Translations under genes and position numbers: made by a program
Notes under the pieces: generated by a model
Databases searched by the model: none
The model's input: only the letters and a program-made list of their open reading frames with translations
Told to the model about the DNA's origin: nothing
Part shown: positions 49,034 through 59,646 of the stretch, piece by piece
How the letters are laid out: each line of letters begins with the position of its first letter
Position numbering within the stretch: position 1 is the first letter of the stretch
NCBI RefSeq assembly: GCF_009735645.1
Contig: NZ_CP032550.1
Span: 2,914,001 to 2,978,000, forward strand
Direction of reading: 5' to 3'
From: Microbacterium oryzae
Lineage (GTDB): Bacteria > Actinomycetota > Actinomycetes > Actinomycetales > Microbacteriaceae
DNA length: 64,000 nt

Positions 49034-49729
49034 TCACTCCCCGAATCCCGAGGCGACGAGCTCGCCGATGGCGTCGATCGCGCGGTCGGCGTCAGGGCCC
49101 TCCGCGGTGACGTCGATGGCGTCGCCCTTGCGCGCGCCGAGAGCCATGAGCCCGACGAGGCTGCGGCCGTCGACCGCCGGCTTCGTGGCGGTGCCGATGC
49201 GCACGACCGCGTCCAGGCCGCGCAGGGCGCCGGCGAGCGCCGCGGCGGGGCGCGCGTGCAGGCCGATCTGGTTCGTCAGCACGAAGGACTCCGACCGGCC
49301 GCGCGGCTCGGGCAGCTCCTCCGCCGCCGGGTCCACGCCGAGGTGACGCAGCTTCGCCTCCAGTGCGCGGCGCGCCTCCCGCTCGACCTCCGCGAGGTCG
49401 CCGCCCGCGGCGGCGCGCGCGACGGCCGCGACGAGCCCCTCGACGAGGGGAGCGGCGGCGAGACGCACCTCGCCCGCGTCGACGAGCTCGAGCGCGAGCT
49501 CCGCGCTGAGGATGGCGGAGCCGAGGTCGGTGAAGACGAGCGTCCCGTCGTCGGAGGCGACCGATTCGATCGCGCGGGCGATGAGCGCGGCGTCCGTGCC
49601 CGTGCCGCCGTCGGCGGTGCCGGCTGCCACCGCGATGGGCGGCGGGGTCGGCGTGGCCATCTCGCTCGCGAGGGCGACGGCCGCCTCGGCGAGCGCCACG
49701 CTGTGGGAGACGACGACGAAGCCGATCAT
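49034..49729 (-). CDS. dhaM: PTS-dependent dihydroxyacetone kinase phosphotransferase subunit DhaM, EIIA-HPr type
   Basis: 231-residue protein that passes phosphate from the PTS to DhaL-ADP. EIIA(Man)-like domain (1-125) with VVVSHSVALAEA (phospho-His9), a charged linker, then an HPr domain (about 147-231) with NQIGLHARPAAALAGAL (active-site His) and the regulatory-Ser region GRSLVGLMALGARKGD. The EI-like third domain of E. coli DhaM is absent, as usual in actinobacteria. Last gene of dhaKLM, overlapping dhaL. Confidence 0.92.
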   Translation of the reverse strand: MIGFVVVSHSVALAEAAVALASEMATPTPPPIAVAAGTADGGTGTDAALIARAIESVASDDGTLVFTDLGSAILSAELALELVDAGEVRLAAAPLVEGLVAAVARAAAGGDLAEVEREARRALEAKLRHLGVDPAAEELPEPRGRSESFVLTNQIGLHARPAAALAGALRGLDAVVRIGTATKPAVDGRSLVGLMALGARKGDAIDVTAEGPDADRAIDAIGELVASGFGE

Positions 49730-50358
49730 GCGCGCTCCTCCGCGAGGGCGTCGGCGAGCGCTTCGAACAGCAGCGCCGACGAGACGGATCCGGGATCGAG
49801 GTGGCCGGCGCTCCGCTCGCCCAGGTAGCTGGCCCTGCCGCGGCGGGCGACGAGCGCCTCGGTCGCGTCGCTGCCCTCTCGGGCCGCGCGAGCGGCGGCC
49901 GCGGCAGCGGCTGCGATGTCGTCGGCACCCGCCTCGAACGCGGCCACGGCCGGAGCGAGCGCGTCGATCATCGTCTTGTCGCCGGGTTCGGCCCGCCCGC
50001 GCGAGACCACGCCGTCGAGCCCCGCGCGCAGCGCGCGGGCGAGAGCGGGGCCGTCGAGCTCGTCCAGGCCGTCGCCGGCGGTGCCGAGGCGGAGGAAGAA
50101 GGTGCCGTAGAGCGGGCCGCTGGCTCCGCCGATCGACGAGACCAGGGCCATGCCGACCGCCTTGCCGAACTCGGCGACCGTCTTCGGCCGCGTCTCGGCG
50201 ACGTTCGCGGCGGCGGCCATGGTGCCGCGTGCCATGTTCGCGCCGTGGTCGGCGTCGCCGATGGCGGAGTCGAGGGCGGTGAGCCGCTCCTGCTCGGCCG
50301 CGATGCGGTCGCGGAACAGCGCGACCCAGCGGGTGAGCGCGGTGATGTCGGCGGCCAT
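49726..50358 (-). CDS. dhaL: Dihydroxyacetone kinase ADP-binding subunit DhaL
   Basis: 210-residue helical-barrel subunit that holds ADP/ATP. Mg-nucleotide ligands lie in DSAIGDADHGANMARG. Further motifs are SSIGGASGPLYGTFFLRLG and the C-terminal GRASYLGERSAGHLDPGSVSSALL. ATG 50358 is one base from the dhaK stop and its own stop overlaps dhaM, so translation is coupled. Confidence 0.94.
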   Translation of the reverse strand: MAADITALTRWVALFRDRIAAEQERLTALDSAIGDADHGANMARGTMAAAANVAETRPKTVAEFGKAVGMALVSSIGGASGPLYGTFFLRLGTAGDGLDELDGPALARALRAGLDGVVSRGRAEPGDKTMIDALAPAVAAFEAGADDIAAAAAAAARAAREGSDATEALVARRGRASYLGERSAGHLDPGSVSSALLFEALADALAEERA

Positions 50359-50359
50359 G

Positions 50360-51349
50360 TCACCGCCCCCAGCGCAGGCCGGGGGTCTCGACGGGCGCGT
50401 CCCACAGGCGCAGCAGCTCGTCATCCGCGCGCAGCAGGGTGAGCGAGCACCCCGCCATGTCGAGGGAGGTGATGTAGTTGCCGACGAGCGTGCGCGCGAC
50501 GGAGACGCCCGCCTTCTCGAGGAGCTTCGCGACCTCCCCGTACATGAGGTAGAGCTCGAGCAGGGGAGAGCCGCCCATGCCGTTGAGCATGGCGATCACG
50601 GGCTCGCCGCCCGACGGGAGATCGGCGAGCACGGGCTCGACGAGCATCTCCGCGATCCGCGGCGCGGGGGCGAGCTTCTCGCGGTGCCGGCCCGGCTCGC
50701 CGTGGATGCCGACGCCCACCTCCATCTCGTCGTCGGGGAGGTCGAACGTGGGGCGGCCGGCGGCGGGCACCGTGCCGCTCGTGAGCGCCACACCCATCGA
50801 ACGGCCCTGCGCCGACACCTTCTCCGCGACGCGCACGACCTCGTCCAAGGGGCGTCCCTCCTCGGCGGCCGCGCCGGCGATCTTCTCCAGGAAGACGGTG
50901 AGCCCCACGCCGCGGCGCCCCGCGGTGTACGTGGAGTCCTCCACGGCGACGTCGTCGTGCACGAGCACGGACGCGACCGAGGCGCCCTCGGCGAGCTCGG
51001 CGGCCATCTCGAAGTTCATGACGTCGCCGGTGTAGTTCTTCACGATGTGCAGCACGCCGGCGCCGCGGTCGACCGCCGTCGTGGCGGCGAGCACCTGGTC
51101 GGGCGTGGGGGAGGTGAACACCTCGCCCGCGCATGCCGCATCGAGCATCCCGAATCCGACGAAGCCGCCGTGGAGCGGCTCGTGTCCGGAGCCGCCGCCG
51201 GAGACCAGCGCGACCTTGCCCTCGTCCTTCGGCGTGGCCCGCAGCACGACGCGGTTCTCATGGTCCACGCGCACCTGCGGCAGCGCGGCCTCGATGCCGA
51301 CGAGGGCATCCGCCACCACCGCGCCCGGATCGCCGATCAGCTTCTTCAT
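50360..51349 (-). CDS. dhaK: Dihydroxyacetone kinase substrate-binding subunit DhaK
   Basis: 329-residue subunit that binds dihydroxyacetone covalently through a His and receives phosphate from DhaL. Features: VALVSGGGSGHEPLHGGFVG, GAGVLHIVKNYTGDVMNFEMA, GVGIHGEPG (the His in GIHGEPG binds substrate) and MLNGMGGSPLLELYL. First gene of a dhaKLM operon with a strong promoter at 51441-51470. The product dihydroxyacetone phosphate enters glycolysis. Confidence 0.95.
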   Translation of the reverse strand: MKKLIGDPGAVVADALVGIEAALPQVRVDHENRVVLRATPKDEGKVALVSGGGSGHEPLHGGFVGFGMLDAACAGEVFTSPTPDQVLAATTAVDRGAGVLHIVKNYTGDVMNFEMAAELAEGASVASVLVHDDVAVEDSTYTAGRRGVGLTVFLEKIAGAAAEEGRPLDEVVRVAEKVSAQGRSMGVALTSGTVPAAGRPTFDLPDDEMEVGVGIHGEPGRHREKLAPAPRIAEMLVEPVLADLPSGGEPVIAMLNGMGGSPLLELYLMYGEVAKLLEKAGVSVARTLVGNYITSLDMAGCSLTLLRADDELLRLWDAPVETPGLRWGR

Positions 51350-51440
51350 CGCGGGCACCTCCCGGTCGTGCCGCTTCCGGACATCCCGCTTCCTCGCGTG
51401 CCGTCTTCTCTCGCAACATGCCGATTCGCCTGCATGCCTC

Positions 51441-51470
51441 ACTATCGGCAGGACCAGCTCGGGGTGTCAA
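51441..51470 (-). promoter_or_regulatory. dhaKLM promoter
   Basis: On the reverse strand, TTGACA (51465-51470) and GATAGT (51441-51446) are separated by 18 bases, about 92 bases before the dhaK start. Downstream, CATGC and GCATG form an inverted pair around 51417-51436 that could be an operator. Confidence 0.65.
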
Positions 51471-51517
51471 GGCCCGCGCCTCCCGTGGGGAGCTTCCCAC
51501 CCGGCGCGCCGGGGCAA

Positions 51518-51532
51518 TAGGCTCGCGGCATG
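51518..51532 (+). promoter_or_regulatory. Leaderless-type promoter
   Basis: TAGGCT (51518-51523) ends six bases before ATG 51530. Confidence 0.65.
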
Positions 51533-51982
51533 CCGCTTCAGGGAGAGTACGCACCGAGCACCGACGACGGGGCGCGGGAGCAGGCCGAGACATACGAGGC
51601 GACCGCCGGCGCCGAGGCGAACGTGCTCGCGGGCACCGACTGGCCGATCATCGTGCTGACGAACGTGGGGGCGAAATCGGGCAGGCTCCACAAGACCCCG
51701 CTCATGCGCGTCGAGCACGACGGCCGCTACGCCGTGGTCGCCTCCAAGGGCGGCGCCCCTCGCCCGCCGGCCTGGTACGCCAACGTCACGGCGCACCCGC
51801 ACGTCGAGCTGCAGGATGGCGCCGTCAAGCGCGACTACTCGGCGCGCGAGCTCGACGTGGACAGCGACGAGTACGCCGAGTGGTGGGAGCGCGCGGTCGC
51901 CGCCTACCCGCCGTACGCCGAGTACCAGGAGCGCACGTCGCGCCACATCGCGGTCTTCGTCCTCGAGCCGATGGCGGGGTAG
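51530..51982 (+). CDS. Deazaflavin (F420)-dependent nitroreductase-family protein
   Basis: 150-residue split beta-barrel protein of the Ddn/nitroreductase family that uses F420H2 (or sometimes FMN). Motifs: [54 protein letters not shown], with the GAKSGR and [14 protein letters not shown] phosphate-binding signatures. Natural substrate unknown. Confidence 0.9.
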   Translation: MPLQGEYAPSTDDGAREQAETYEATAGAEANVLAGTDWPIIVLTNVGAKSGRLHKTPLMRVEHDGRYAVVASKGGAPRPPAWYANVTAHPHVELQDGAVKRDYSARELDVDSDEYAEWWERAVAAYPPYAEYQERTSRHIAVFVLEPMAG

Positions 51983-52040
51983 CCGCTCCCCGGCGCGGAT
52001 CCGGGGTTCTCCCGGCGCCCGCGGGTAGGGTCGATTCGCC

Positions 52041-53324
52041 ATGCATCGGATCCTCATCGCCCTGCTCGCCGCATTCGACGCGATCGTGGCGGGCCTGGTC
52101 GGCCTCGCGGTCGTGCTGGCCCCGCTCACGCTGCTGTGGATCTTCACGCTGGGCGTGACCGCCGACTGGGCGGGCCTGTGGCCGGCCACCGCGCGCATCT
52201 GGGAGCTCGGGAACCTCGTCCCGCTCGCGCTGCGCTTCGACGCGGACGCTCTGCTCGCGCTGGGGCTGCCCGATGAGGCCGCCTCGTTCGCCCTGACCCT
52301 CGCGCCGTGGGCGTTCGCCGCGTTCGCCGCGATCTTCGCCGCGCGCTCGGGCGTCCGCGCGGTCCGCGCGGGGTCGGGGATCACCGGCGTGCTCGCGGGG
52401 ACGGCCGTCACGGCGGGCATCGCCGCGCTCGTCCTGGTGACCTCGGGCAACGCCCTCGCCGACGTCGTGCCCTGGCAGGCCGTCGTCCTCCCCACGGCGG
52501 TGTACGGCGTCGGCGCGCTCTGCGGCGCCTGGGCGGAGGCCTGGAGCGAGGGCGACGGCGGCCTCGTCGACGCACTGCATGAGCGCGCGGACGACTGGTC
52601 CAGCTCGTGGCGCGAGGTGCCGTCGCTCGCCGTGCGCGGCGGGACGATCGCGATCGCCGGCGTCGTGGGCGCAGCCGCGCTCGCCCTCGTCGTGGCGGTG
52701 ATCCTGCGCGCCGACGCGGTGATCGGGCTCTTCGAGCAGGCGCAGGTCGACGTGCTCGGCGCCACCGCGGTCGCTCTCGCGCAGCTGGTCTACCTGCCCA
52801 CGCTGCTCGGATGGGCGGTGTCGTGGGTCGCCGGCCCCGGTTTCGCCGTCGGCGCCGCCACGACGGTGTCGCCCGCCGGCACGCAGCTCGGCGCGGTCCC
52901 CGGCGTCCCCGTGCTGGGCCTCCTGCCCGAGCAGGGCTCCGGATGGCTCCTCCTCGTCGCGCTGCTGCCGGTCGCCGCGGGCGCTGCGGCGGGCTGGCAC
53001 GCTCGTGCCGTGCTCGCGGCGGAATGGGAGAGCGACCCGCCTCTTCACGACGGCCATCCTCACGAGCCGGTGTCGCCGCGCATCGTCGTCGCCGTCGCGA
53101 CGGCGGTCATCGCGGGCGCGATCGCGGCGCTCCTGGCCGCACTCTCGTCAGGGTCGATGGGTCCGGGGCGGCTGGCGGTGGCGGGACCAGATCCCGGCGC
53201 GGTCGCGCTCGCCGTCGGCCTCGAGGTGCTCCTCGGCGCGGCCATCCTCCTCCTCGCCCCGCAGGGGCGACGGACCGCCGCCGACGAGCAGCCCGCCGAC
53301 AGCGGCGCATTCGCTCGCCGGTAG
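52041..53324 (+). CDS. DUF6350-like multi-pass membrane protein
   Basis: 427-residue, alanine/valine-rich integral membrane protein with about nine or ten helices and few conserved polar residues. One soluble stretch holds HERADDWSSSWREVPSLAVRGG. A protein of this kind precedes purN-purH in many actinobacteria, and I recall the family as DUF6350. No transport or catalytic motif is visible. TAGGGT (52026-52031) is nine bases before ATG 52041. Function unknown; co-expression with purine genes is possible. Confidence 0.75.
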   Translation: MHRILIALLAAFDAIVAGLVGLAVVLAPLTLLWIFTLGVTADWAGLWPATARIWELGNLVPLALRFDADALLALGLPDEAASFALTLAPWAFAAFAAIFAARSGVRAVRAGSGITGVLAGTAVTAGIAALVLVTSGNALADVVPWQAVVLPTAVYGVGALCGAWAEAWSEGDGGLVDALHERADDWSSSWREVPSLAVRGGTIAIAGVVGAAALALVVAVILRADAVIGLFEQAQVDVLGATAVALAQLVYLPTLLGWAVSWVAGPGFAVGAATTVSPAGTQLGAVPGVPVLGLLPEQGSGWLLLVALLPVAAGAAAGWHARAVLAAEWESDPPLHDGHPHEPVSPRIVVAVATAVIAGAIAALLAALSSGSMGPGRLAVAGPDPGAVALAVGLEVLLGAAILLLAPQGRRTAADEQPADSGAFARR

Positions 53325-53336
53325 ACTGGCCGCGTG
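53322..53336 (+). promoter_or_regulatory. Leaderless-type promoter of purN
   Basis: TAGACT (53322-53327, overlapping the upstream stop codon) ends six bases before GTG 53334. Confidence 0.6.
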
Positions 53337-53924
53337 CTCTCGGTCGCCGTCCTCATCTCCGGAACCGGCTCGAACCTCCGCGCCCTTCTGGAGGCGGCGA
53401 GCGAACCCGGATATCCCGCCCGCATCGTCGCCGTGGGCGCCGACCGCGACGCCGCCGGTCTCGCGCACGCCGCGGAGTTCGGCGTCGAGACCTTCACCGT
53501 GCCCTACCGCCAGCACGCATCGCGCGAGGAGTGGGGCGCCGCGCTCGCCGAGCACCTCCGCCGCGTCGACGCCGACCTCATCGTCCTCAGCGGTCTGATG
53601 CGCCTGCTTCCCGCCGATCTCGTCGAGGAGTTCTCGCCGCGCATCATCAACACGCACCCCGCGTTCCTGCCGGAGTTCCCCGGCGCGCACGGGGTCCGCG
53701 ACGCGCTCGCGGCGGGCGCCGTGCAGACCGGCGCCAGCGTCATCATCGTCGACAACGGCGTGGACAGCGGCCCCATCCTCGCGCAGGAGCGCATCCCCGT
53801 GCTCGACGGCGACGACGAGGCGACGCTGCATGAGCGCATCAAGCCCGTCGAGCGGCGCCTCCTCATCGACGTCGTGCGGCGCATCGCCGAGGGCGACATC
53901 GATCTCGCGCATCCCGTCCGCTGA
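53334..53924 (+). CDS. purN: Phosphoribosylglycinamide formyltransferase
   Basis: 196-residue cytosolic enzyme adding the first formyl group in purine synthesis from 10-formyl-[21 protein letters not shown] at the N-terminus is the phosphate loop. [25 protein letters not shown] carries the catalytic Asn and His, and [12 protein letters not shown] the catalytic Asp. Followed by purH after 43 bases. Confidence 0.97.
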   Translation: MLSVAVLISGTGSNLRALLEAASEPGYPARIVAVGADRDAAGLAHAAEFGVETFTVPYRQHASREEWGAALAEHLRRVDADLIVLSGLMRLLPADLVEEFSPRIINTHPAFLPEFPGAHGVRDALAAGAVQTGASVIIVDNGVDSGPILAQERIPVLDGDDEATLHERIKPVERRLLIDVVRRIAEGDIDLAHPVR

Positions 53925-53967
53925 CGCCCCCGAACCCCCGCAGCCGAATCCTCGACAAGGAGTCCTC

Positions 53968-55575
53968 ATGGCCGGCCCCCGTCACGACCACTCGCTGTAC
54001 CGCGACCGAGACGTCGTCCCCATCCGACGCGCGCTCGTGTCGGTGAGCGACAAGACCAACCTCCTGCAGCTCGCCGAGGCGCTCGCCGGCGCCGGCGTCG
54101 AGATCGTGTCGACGGGCTCGACGGCGTCGACGATCCGCGATGCGGGCTACGACGTCACCGACGTCTCGAGCGTGACCGGCTTCCCCGAGTCGCTCGACGG
54201 CCGGGTGAAGACGCTGCACCCGAGCGTGCACGCGGGGCTCCTGGCCGACCTGCGCCTCGAGGACCACGAGCGCCAGCTCGGCGAGCTCGGCATCGCGCCC
54301 TTCGAACTCGTCGTGGTGAACCTGTACCCCTTCGTCGAGACCGTCCGCTCGGGCGCGGAGGGCGACGACGTCGTCGAGCAGATCGACATCGGCGGGCCCG
54401 CCATGGTGCGCGCATCGGCCAAGAACTACGCCAACGTCGCGATCGTCGTCTCGCCCGAGTCGTACCCCGCGATCGTCGAGGCCGTGAACTCGGGCGGCAC
54501 GTCGCTCGGACAGCGCAAGGAGCTCGCCGCTCGTGCGTTCGCGCACACCGCGGCGTACGACACCGCGGTGGCGGCATGGTTCTCGGAGGGCACCATCGGC
54601 AGCCAGGTCGAGCTGCCCGAGCACCTCACCATCAAGGCCGAGAAGCTCGGCGACCTCCGCTACGGCGAGAACTCGCACCAGCGCGCGGCCCTGTACTCCC
54701 GCCAGGGCGGGCACGGCATCGCGCAGGCCACGCAGCTGCAGGGCAAGGAGATGTCGTACAACAACTTCGTCGACGCCGACGCCGCTCTGCGCGCCGCCTA
54801 CGACTACGTCCTGCCGGCGGTCGCGATCATCAAGCACGCGAACCCCTGCGGGATCGCCGTCGCGACGCCGAGCGCCCTCGACCCGATCGCGAGCGCGCAC
54901 CTGCGCGCCCACGAGTGCGACCCGCTGTCGGCCTTCGGCGGCGTCATCGCCGCCAACCGCCCCGTCACGCTGAAGATGGCGGAGAACCTCCGCGACATCT
55001 TCACCGAGGTGATCGTGGCGCCCGACTTCGAGCCCGCGGCGCTCGAGGTGCTCAAGGCGAAGAAGAACCTCCGGCTCCTCAAGCTGCCGGCCGACTGGCG
55101 CCAGGAGGAGATGGATGTCCGCCTCGTCTCCGGCGGGCTCCTCCTGCAGGACGCCGACCGCTTCCCCGACGACATCGAGTCCGTCGCCCAGAGCTGGGAG
55201 CTCGTCTCGGGCGAGCGGCCGTCGGACGAGGAGATGGTGGACTTCATCTTCGCGTGGAAGACCTGCCGCGCGGTGAAGTCGAACGCCATCGTCCTCGCCA
55301 AGGACTCCGCGACGGTCGGCGTCGGCATGGGCCAGGTGAACCGCGTGGACTCCTGCCGTCTCGCGGTCGAGCGCGCGGGCGACCGCGCGCAGGACTCCAT
55401 CGCCGCGTCCGACGCCTTCTTCCCGTTCTCCGACGGGCCCGAGGTGCTCATCAACGCCGGCGTGCGCGCGATCATCCAGCCCGGCGGATCCGTCCGCGAC
55501 GAGGAGACGATCGCGCTCGCGCGCGAGCACGGCGTCACGATGTTCTTCACGGGCGAGCGCCACTTCTTCCACTGA
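53968..55575 (+). CDS. purH: Bifunctional AICAR transformylase/IMP cyclohydrolase
   Basis: 535-residue enzyme of the last two purine steps. IMP cyclohydrolase domain (about 20-220) with [36 protein letters not shown] and [27 protein letters not shown] transformylase domain follows with [14 protein letters not shown], the catalytic [12 protein letters not shown] (Lys-His) and the C-terminal [31 protein letters not shown] strong AAGGAG site precedes ATG 53968. Confidence 0.97.
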   Translation: MAGPRHDHSLYRDRDVVPIRRALVSVSDKTNLLQLAEALAGAGVEIVSTGSTASTIRDAGYDVTDVSSVTGFPESLDGRVKTLHPSVHAGLLADLRLEDHERQLGELGIAPFELVVVNLYPFVETVRSGAEGDDVVEQIDIGGPAMVRASAKNYANVAIVVSPESYPAIVEAVNSGGTSLGQRKELAARAFAHTAAYDTAVAAWFSEGTIGSQVELPEHLTIKAEKLGDLRYGENSHQRAALYSRQGGHGIAQATQLQGKEMSYNNFVDADAALRAAYDYVLPAVAIIKHANPCGIAVATPSALDPIASAHLRAHECDPLSAFGGVIAANRPVTLKMAENLRDIFTEVIVAPDFEPAALEVLKAKKNLRLLKLPADWRQEEMDVRLVSGGLLLQDADRFPDDIESVAQSWELVSGERPSDEEMVDFIFAWKTCRAVKSNAIVLAKDSATVGVGMGQVNRVDSCRLAVERAGDRAQDSIAASDAFFPFSDGPEVLINAGVRAIIQPGGSVRDEETIALAREHGVTMFFTGERHFFH

Positions 55576-55587
55576 CCCGATGGTGTG

Positions 55588-55620
55588 AGGCGGGGCGGCG
55601 ACGAGATCGCCGCCCCGCCT
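55588..55620 (+). terminator. purH terminator
   Basis: 14-bp perfect stem (55588-55601 with 55607-55620) and 5-base loop, 12 bases after the stop. Confidence 0.85.
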
Positions 55621-55678
55621 TCGCCGTGATGTCCGAAAACCGCCAGCCTCGACCGCGCGGAGGTGCGAGGCTGGGGGC

Positions 55679-57145
55679 ATGACGACGAGCATGACCTTCG
55701 ACGAGCGGTACCGCGCGATCTCCGCGCGTGACACCCGCTTCGACGGCCAGTTCGTCACCGCGGTGCGGACGACCGGCATCTACTGCCGCCCCAGCTGTCC
55801 CGCGCGCACGCCGAAGCCCGACAACGTGCGGTTCTTCGCCACGAGCGCCGCCGCGCACGAGGCGGGTTTCCGCGCGTGCAAGCGGTGCCTGCCGGAGGCG
55901 GCACCGGGATCACCGGAGTGGAACCTCCGCGGCGACGTCGTCGCGCGCGCCATGCGGCTCGTCGCCGACGGGGTCGTCGAGCGCGAGGGCGTCGCAGGCC
56001 TGGCCGCGCGCGTGGGGTACTCGTCGCGCCATCTCTCGCGGCTCCTCGCCGACGAGCTCGGAGCGGGCCCGCTCGCCCTCGCCCGTGCGCAGCGCGCCCA
56101 CACCGCGCGCCTGCTGCTCGTCGGCACCGACCTCGCGGCCTCCGACGTCGCGCACTCCGCCGGCTTCGCGAGCGTGCGGCAGTTCAACGACACGGTGCGG
56201 GAGGTGTTCGGCCTCACGCCGACCGCGCTCCGCGCGAGCCGGCGCGGACACGCCTCCACCGCCGGCATCTCGCTCGCTCTGCCCGTGCGCGAGCCGTTCG
56301 ACCACGTCGGGCTGTTCGACTGGATGGCCGTGCGCGCGCTTCCGGGGATGGAGGCGGGAGACGCCGTCTCGTTCGAGCGCGCCGTGCGCCTGCCCGGGGG
56401 AGCGGGGTGGTTCCGCCTGCGCTTCGACGGCCGGCTCCGGATGGACGCGCAGCTGCAGAGCCTGCCCGACCTCGCCGCCCTCGTCGCCCGCGTGCGGCGT
56501 CTGTTCGATCTCGACGCCGACCCGGTGGCCGTCGACGCCGCGCTCTCCGCGCACGAGGAGCTGCGGCCGCTCGTTTCCGCCGTGCCGGGCATGCGGCTTC
56601 CGGGAGCCGCCGATCCGCACGAGATGCTCATCCGCGCGATGGTCGGGCAGCAGATCTCGGTGGCCGGCGCGCGCACGCACCTCACGCGGCTCGTGGCCGA
56701 CCTCGGCGAGGACGTCGAGCTCGACGGGCGCACGCTGCGGCTGTTCCCGACCATGACCGCCATCGCCGAGCACGGCGCCGAGGTGCTGCGCGGCCCTGCG
56801 GCGCGCATCCGCGCGATCGCAGGGGCGGCGGGAGCACTGGCCTCGGGAGAGCTCGCGCTGACGCCGGGAGACGACCCGATCGCTCAGCGCGAAGCGCTCC
56901 TCGCGCTGCCCGGCATCGGCCCATGGACCGCGGACTACGTGCGCATGCGCGTCCTCGGCGACCCCGACATCGTGCTCCCCGGCGACGTCGCGCTGCGGAC
57001 GGGGGCGGCCGCGACCGGGCTGCCCGCCACGCCGAGCGAGCTGGTCGCCTGGGCCGCGAGGGCCGCGCCATGGCGGTCATATCTCTCCATGCACCTCTGG
57101 CGAGCCGCCCTCGCCGCCCGTCCCGTCAAGGAGGCCCGTTCATGA
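55679..57145 (+). CDS. alkA: Ada-AlkA fusion: methylphosphotriester-sensing activator and 3-methyladenine glycosylase
   Basis: 488-residue repair protein. Residues 1-85 form the Ada zinc domain with four Cys: YCRPSC (first Cys is the methyl acceptor) and CKRC. Residues about 90-190 are an AraC-type HTH ([37 protein letters not shown]). Residues about 200-488 are an AlkA glycosylase with [31 protein letters not shown], the helix-hairpin-helix and catalytic Asp. It combines sensing of alkylated DNA with base excision. GAGGCT six bases before ATG 55679 suggests a leaderless start. It overlaps ogt (ATGA). Confidence 0.93.
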   Translation: MTTSMTFDERYRAISARDTRFDGQFVTAVRTTGIYCRPSCPARTPKPDNVRFFATSAAAHEAGFRACKRCLPEAAPGSPEWNLRGDVVARAMRLVADGVVEREGVAGLAARVGYSSRHLSRLLADELGAGPLALARAQRAHTARLLLVGTDLAASDVAHSAGFASVRQFNDTVREVFGLTPTALRASRRGHASTAGISLALPVREPFDHVGLFDWMAVRALPGMEAGDAVSFERAVRLPGGAGWFRLRFDGRLRMDAQLQSLPDLAALVARVRRLFDLDADPVAVDAALSAHEELRPLVSAVPGMRLPGAADPHEMLIRAMVGQQISVAGARTHLTRLVADLGEDVELDGRTLRLFPTMTAIAEHGAEVLRGPAARIRAIAGAAGALASGELALTPGDDPIAQREALLALPGIGPWTADYVRMRVLGDPDIVLPGDVALRTGAAATGLPATPSELVAWAARAAPWRSYLSMHLWRAALAARPVKEARS

Positions 57146-57663
57146 CCGCCGTCGTCCAGACCCTCGACACCCCCGACGGCCCGTTCACGCTCGTCGCCGA
57201 CCGCGACGGCGCCGTCCTCGCCTCCGGCTGGTCCGCCGACGCCGCTGCCGTCACCGCCCGCATCCCGACGGCGCTGCGCCCCGACGACGTCCGCGAGGGC
57301 GTCCTCGCCGCGGCCGACGCCGTGGCCGCGTACTACGACGGCGACGTGGACGCCATCCGCGCGGTCGCGGTGCGGCAGACGGGCACGCCCCTTCAGCTGG
57401 CGGGCTGGCGAGCGCTGCGCGACATCGAGCCGGGGGTGCCGCTGACCTACACGGCGTTCGCCGCCGCGCTCGGCGCGCCCCGCGCCATCCGCGCCGCCGC
57501 GTCGATCTGCGCACGCAACGCGCCCGCCCTGTTCGTGCCGTGTCACCGCGTGCTCCGCGGCGACGGGAGCCTCGGGGGCTTCGCGTGGGGAGCCGACGTC
57601 AAGCGCGCGCTGCTGGGACGGGAAAGCGTGAAAGCCTTTCCCGACGCTCCGCCGAGAGGATAG
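57142..57663 (+). CDS. ogt: Methylated-DNA--protein-cysteine methyltransferase Ogt
   Basis: 173-residue suicide enzyme that removes methyl groups from O6-methylguanine. The acceptor motif PCHR is intact (Cys134), followed by [37 protein letters not shown] supplies the HTH and Arg finger. An AAGGAGG site lies before ATG 57142, which overlaps the Ada-AlkA stop. Together the two form a compact adaptive-response operon. Confidence 0.95.
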   Translation: MTAVVQTLDTPDGPFTLVADRDGAVLASGWSADAAAVTARIPTALRPDDVREGVLAAADAVAAYYDGDVDAIRAVAVRQTGTPLQLAGWRALRDIEPGVPLTYTAFAAALGAPRAIRAAASICARNAPALFVPCHRVLRGDGSLGGFAWGADVKRALLGRESVKAFPDAPPRG

Positions 57664-57738
57664 GCTGGCGGGCTGGCCCCCGTTCGGGTGCCGGAAAGCC
57701 TGCCACACGGATCCGTCGTCGGATCCGCCACGAGGATC

Positions 57739-59646
57739 ATGTCGCGCCCCATCACGCCTGCCCACAGACGGTCGACCCTGCATTCGCTGCTGCGACTGCT
57801 CCCGTTCGCGAGACCCGTGCTGCCGCGCCTCGCGCTCGGCGGCCTCAGCGCCCTGACCGCCGCGGTCCTCGCGCTGCTCATCCCGATCGTGCTCGAGCGC
57901 GTGGTCGCCGGACCGATCGCCTCGGGCTCGGTGACCGCGATCGCATGGGGCGCCGTGGGCGTGCTCGCCCTCGGCCTCGCCGAGGCGGGCATGGTCTGGA
58001 TGCGGCGCTGGCTCGTCCTCGGCCCCGCCACCACGGTGGAGTACGACGTGCGCACGCGGTTCTACAACCGCCTCCAGCGCCTGCCCATCGAGTTCCACGA
58101 CCGGTGGCAGGGCGGTCAGCTGCTCAGCCGCATGATGCAGGACATCGGCGTCATCCGCCGGTGGATGGCCTTCGGCCTCATCATGCTCGTCGTCAACACG
58201 CTGACCGTCGTCATCGGCGCCGCGCTGCTGTTCCAGTGGCACTGGGCGCTCGCCGTGGTCTTCATCGTCTCGGGCGCGCCGATCTGGTACCAGGGCTTCC
58301 GCTTCGAGCAGACGTACGGTCTGCTCAGCCGGCAGAGCCAGGACCAGCAGGGCGACCTCGCCACGAGCGTCGAGGAGAGCGTGCACGGCATCCGCGTGCT
58401 GAAGGCGTTCGGCCGCGGCGGGCACGCGCTGCGCCGGTTCACGCGTCAGGCGGAGAATCTGCGTGACACCGAGATGCGGAAGGCCGGCGCGATCGCGCGC
58501 ATCGACTTCTGGCTCGTCGCGATGCCGGAGCTCGCCTTCGCCGTCTCGCTCGTGATGGGCATCTGGCTGGCCTCCGTCGACCGCATCACGGTGTCGCAGC
58601 TGTTCGCGTACTTCGCCATGGCCACCGTGCTGCGGTGGCCGATGGAGTCGATCGGGTTCCTCTTCTCCTTCCTCCTCGACGCGCGCACGGCCGCCGACCG
58701 CGTCTTCGAGGTCTTCGACGCCGTGGACACGATCGCCGATCCCGAGCGGCCCGTCGCCCTCGCGCGGCCGCGCGGCGCCCTCGCCTTCGAGGACGTGCAC
58801 TTCCGCTATCAGGACGCGGGGCCATCCGAACCCGACCTGCTGAACGGGATCGACCTCGCGCTGCGTCCGGGGGAGACGATGGCGCTGGTCGGGCTGACGG
58901 GCTCCGGGAAGACGACCCTCACCACGCTGCCCACGCGCCTCTACGACGTCACCGGCGGCCGCGTCACGCTCGACGGCGTCGACATCCGCGACCTGTCGCT
59001 CGTCGAGCTGCGGCGGCACATCGCGACCGCGTTCGAGGACGCCACGCTCTTCTCCGCGTCCGTCCGCGAGAACGTGCTGCTGGGGCGCGACGACCTCGAC
59101 ATCCGGTCGGAGGAGGCCGACCGGGTGCTGCAGGAGGCGCTCGGGGTGGCGCAGGCGGAGTTCGTCGCGAGCCTCCCGGATGGCGTGGAGACGATGATCG
59201 GCGAGGAGGGCATGAGCCTGTCGGGCGGCCAGCGGCAGCGCCTCGCGCTCGCCCGCGCGGTCGCGGCGCGGCCGACCGTGATCGTCATGGACGACCCGCT
59301 GTCGGCTCTCGACGTCGACACCGAGGAGCGGGTGCAGGTGGGCTTGCGCCGCGTCCTCGAGGGGACGACTGCTCTCATCGTCGCGCACCGGCCGTCGACG
59401 GTCGCGCTCGCGGATCGCGTGGCGCTCCTCGAGGGCGGACGCGTCGCGGCCGTCGGCACGCACACCGAGCTCATGGCGACCTCGCCGCACTACCGCGGCG
59501 TGATCTCCAGCTTCGAGCGGGAGGACTCCGAGGACAGCGCGCGGCGCATGGACCCGCAGCACGGCTTCGACGTGGTGACGGGCGCGATCCCGATCGTCTC
59601 CACCGGGGCGACCGCACACGACAGCGACGAGGAGACGAGCCGATGA
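57739..59646 (+). CDS. ABC exporter half-transporter, degenerate NBD (subunit 1 of heterodimer)
   Basis: 635-residue fused permease-ATPase. Six membrane helices in residues 1-330, NBD about 345-590: Walker [11 protein letters not shown], signature [15 protein letters not shown], Walker [13 protein letters not shown] in which the catalytic Glu is Asp519, H-loop VAHRPST. A Glu-to-Asp change in one NBD is the mark of heterodimeric exporters such as TM287/288. Stop overlaps the second subunit (ATGA). TAGGCT at 57661-57666 is the likely promoter. GTG 57688 is an alternative start giving 17 more residues. Substrate unknown (lipid or drug). Confidence 0.88.
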   Translation: MSRPITPAHRRSTLHSLLRLLPFARPVLPRLALGGLSALTAAVLALLIPIVLERVVAGPIASGSVTAIAWGAVGVLALGLAEAGMVWMRRWLVLGPATTVEYDVRTRFYNRLQRLPIEFHDRWQGGQLLSRMMQDIGVIRRWMAFGLIMLVVNTLTVVIGAALLFQWHWALAVVFIVSGAPIWYQGFRFEQTYGLLSRQSQDQQGDLATSVEESVHGIRVLKAFGRGGHALRRFTRQAENLRDTEMRKAGAIARIDFWLVAMPELAFAVSLVMGIWLASVDRITVSQLFAYFAMATVLRWPMESIGFLFSFLLDARTAADRVFEVFDAVDTIADPERPVALARPRGALAFEDVHFRYQDAGPSEPDLLNGIDLALRPGETMALVGLTGSGKTTLTTLPTRLYDVTGGRVTLDGVDIRDLSLVELRRHIATAFEDATLFSASVRENVLLGRDDLDIRSEEADRVLQEALGVAQAEFVASLPDGVETMIGEEGMSLSGGQRQRLALARAVAARPTVIVMDDPLSALDVDTEERVQVGLRRVLEGTTALIVAHRPSTVALADRVALLEGGRVAAVGTHTELMATSPHYRGVISSFEREDSEDSARRMDPQHGFDVVTGAIPIVSTGATAHDSDEETSR

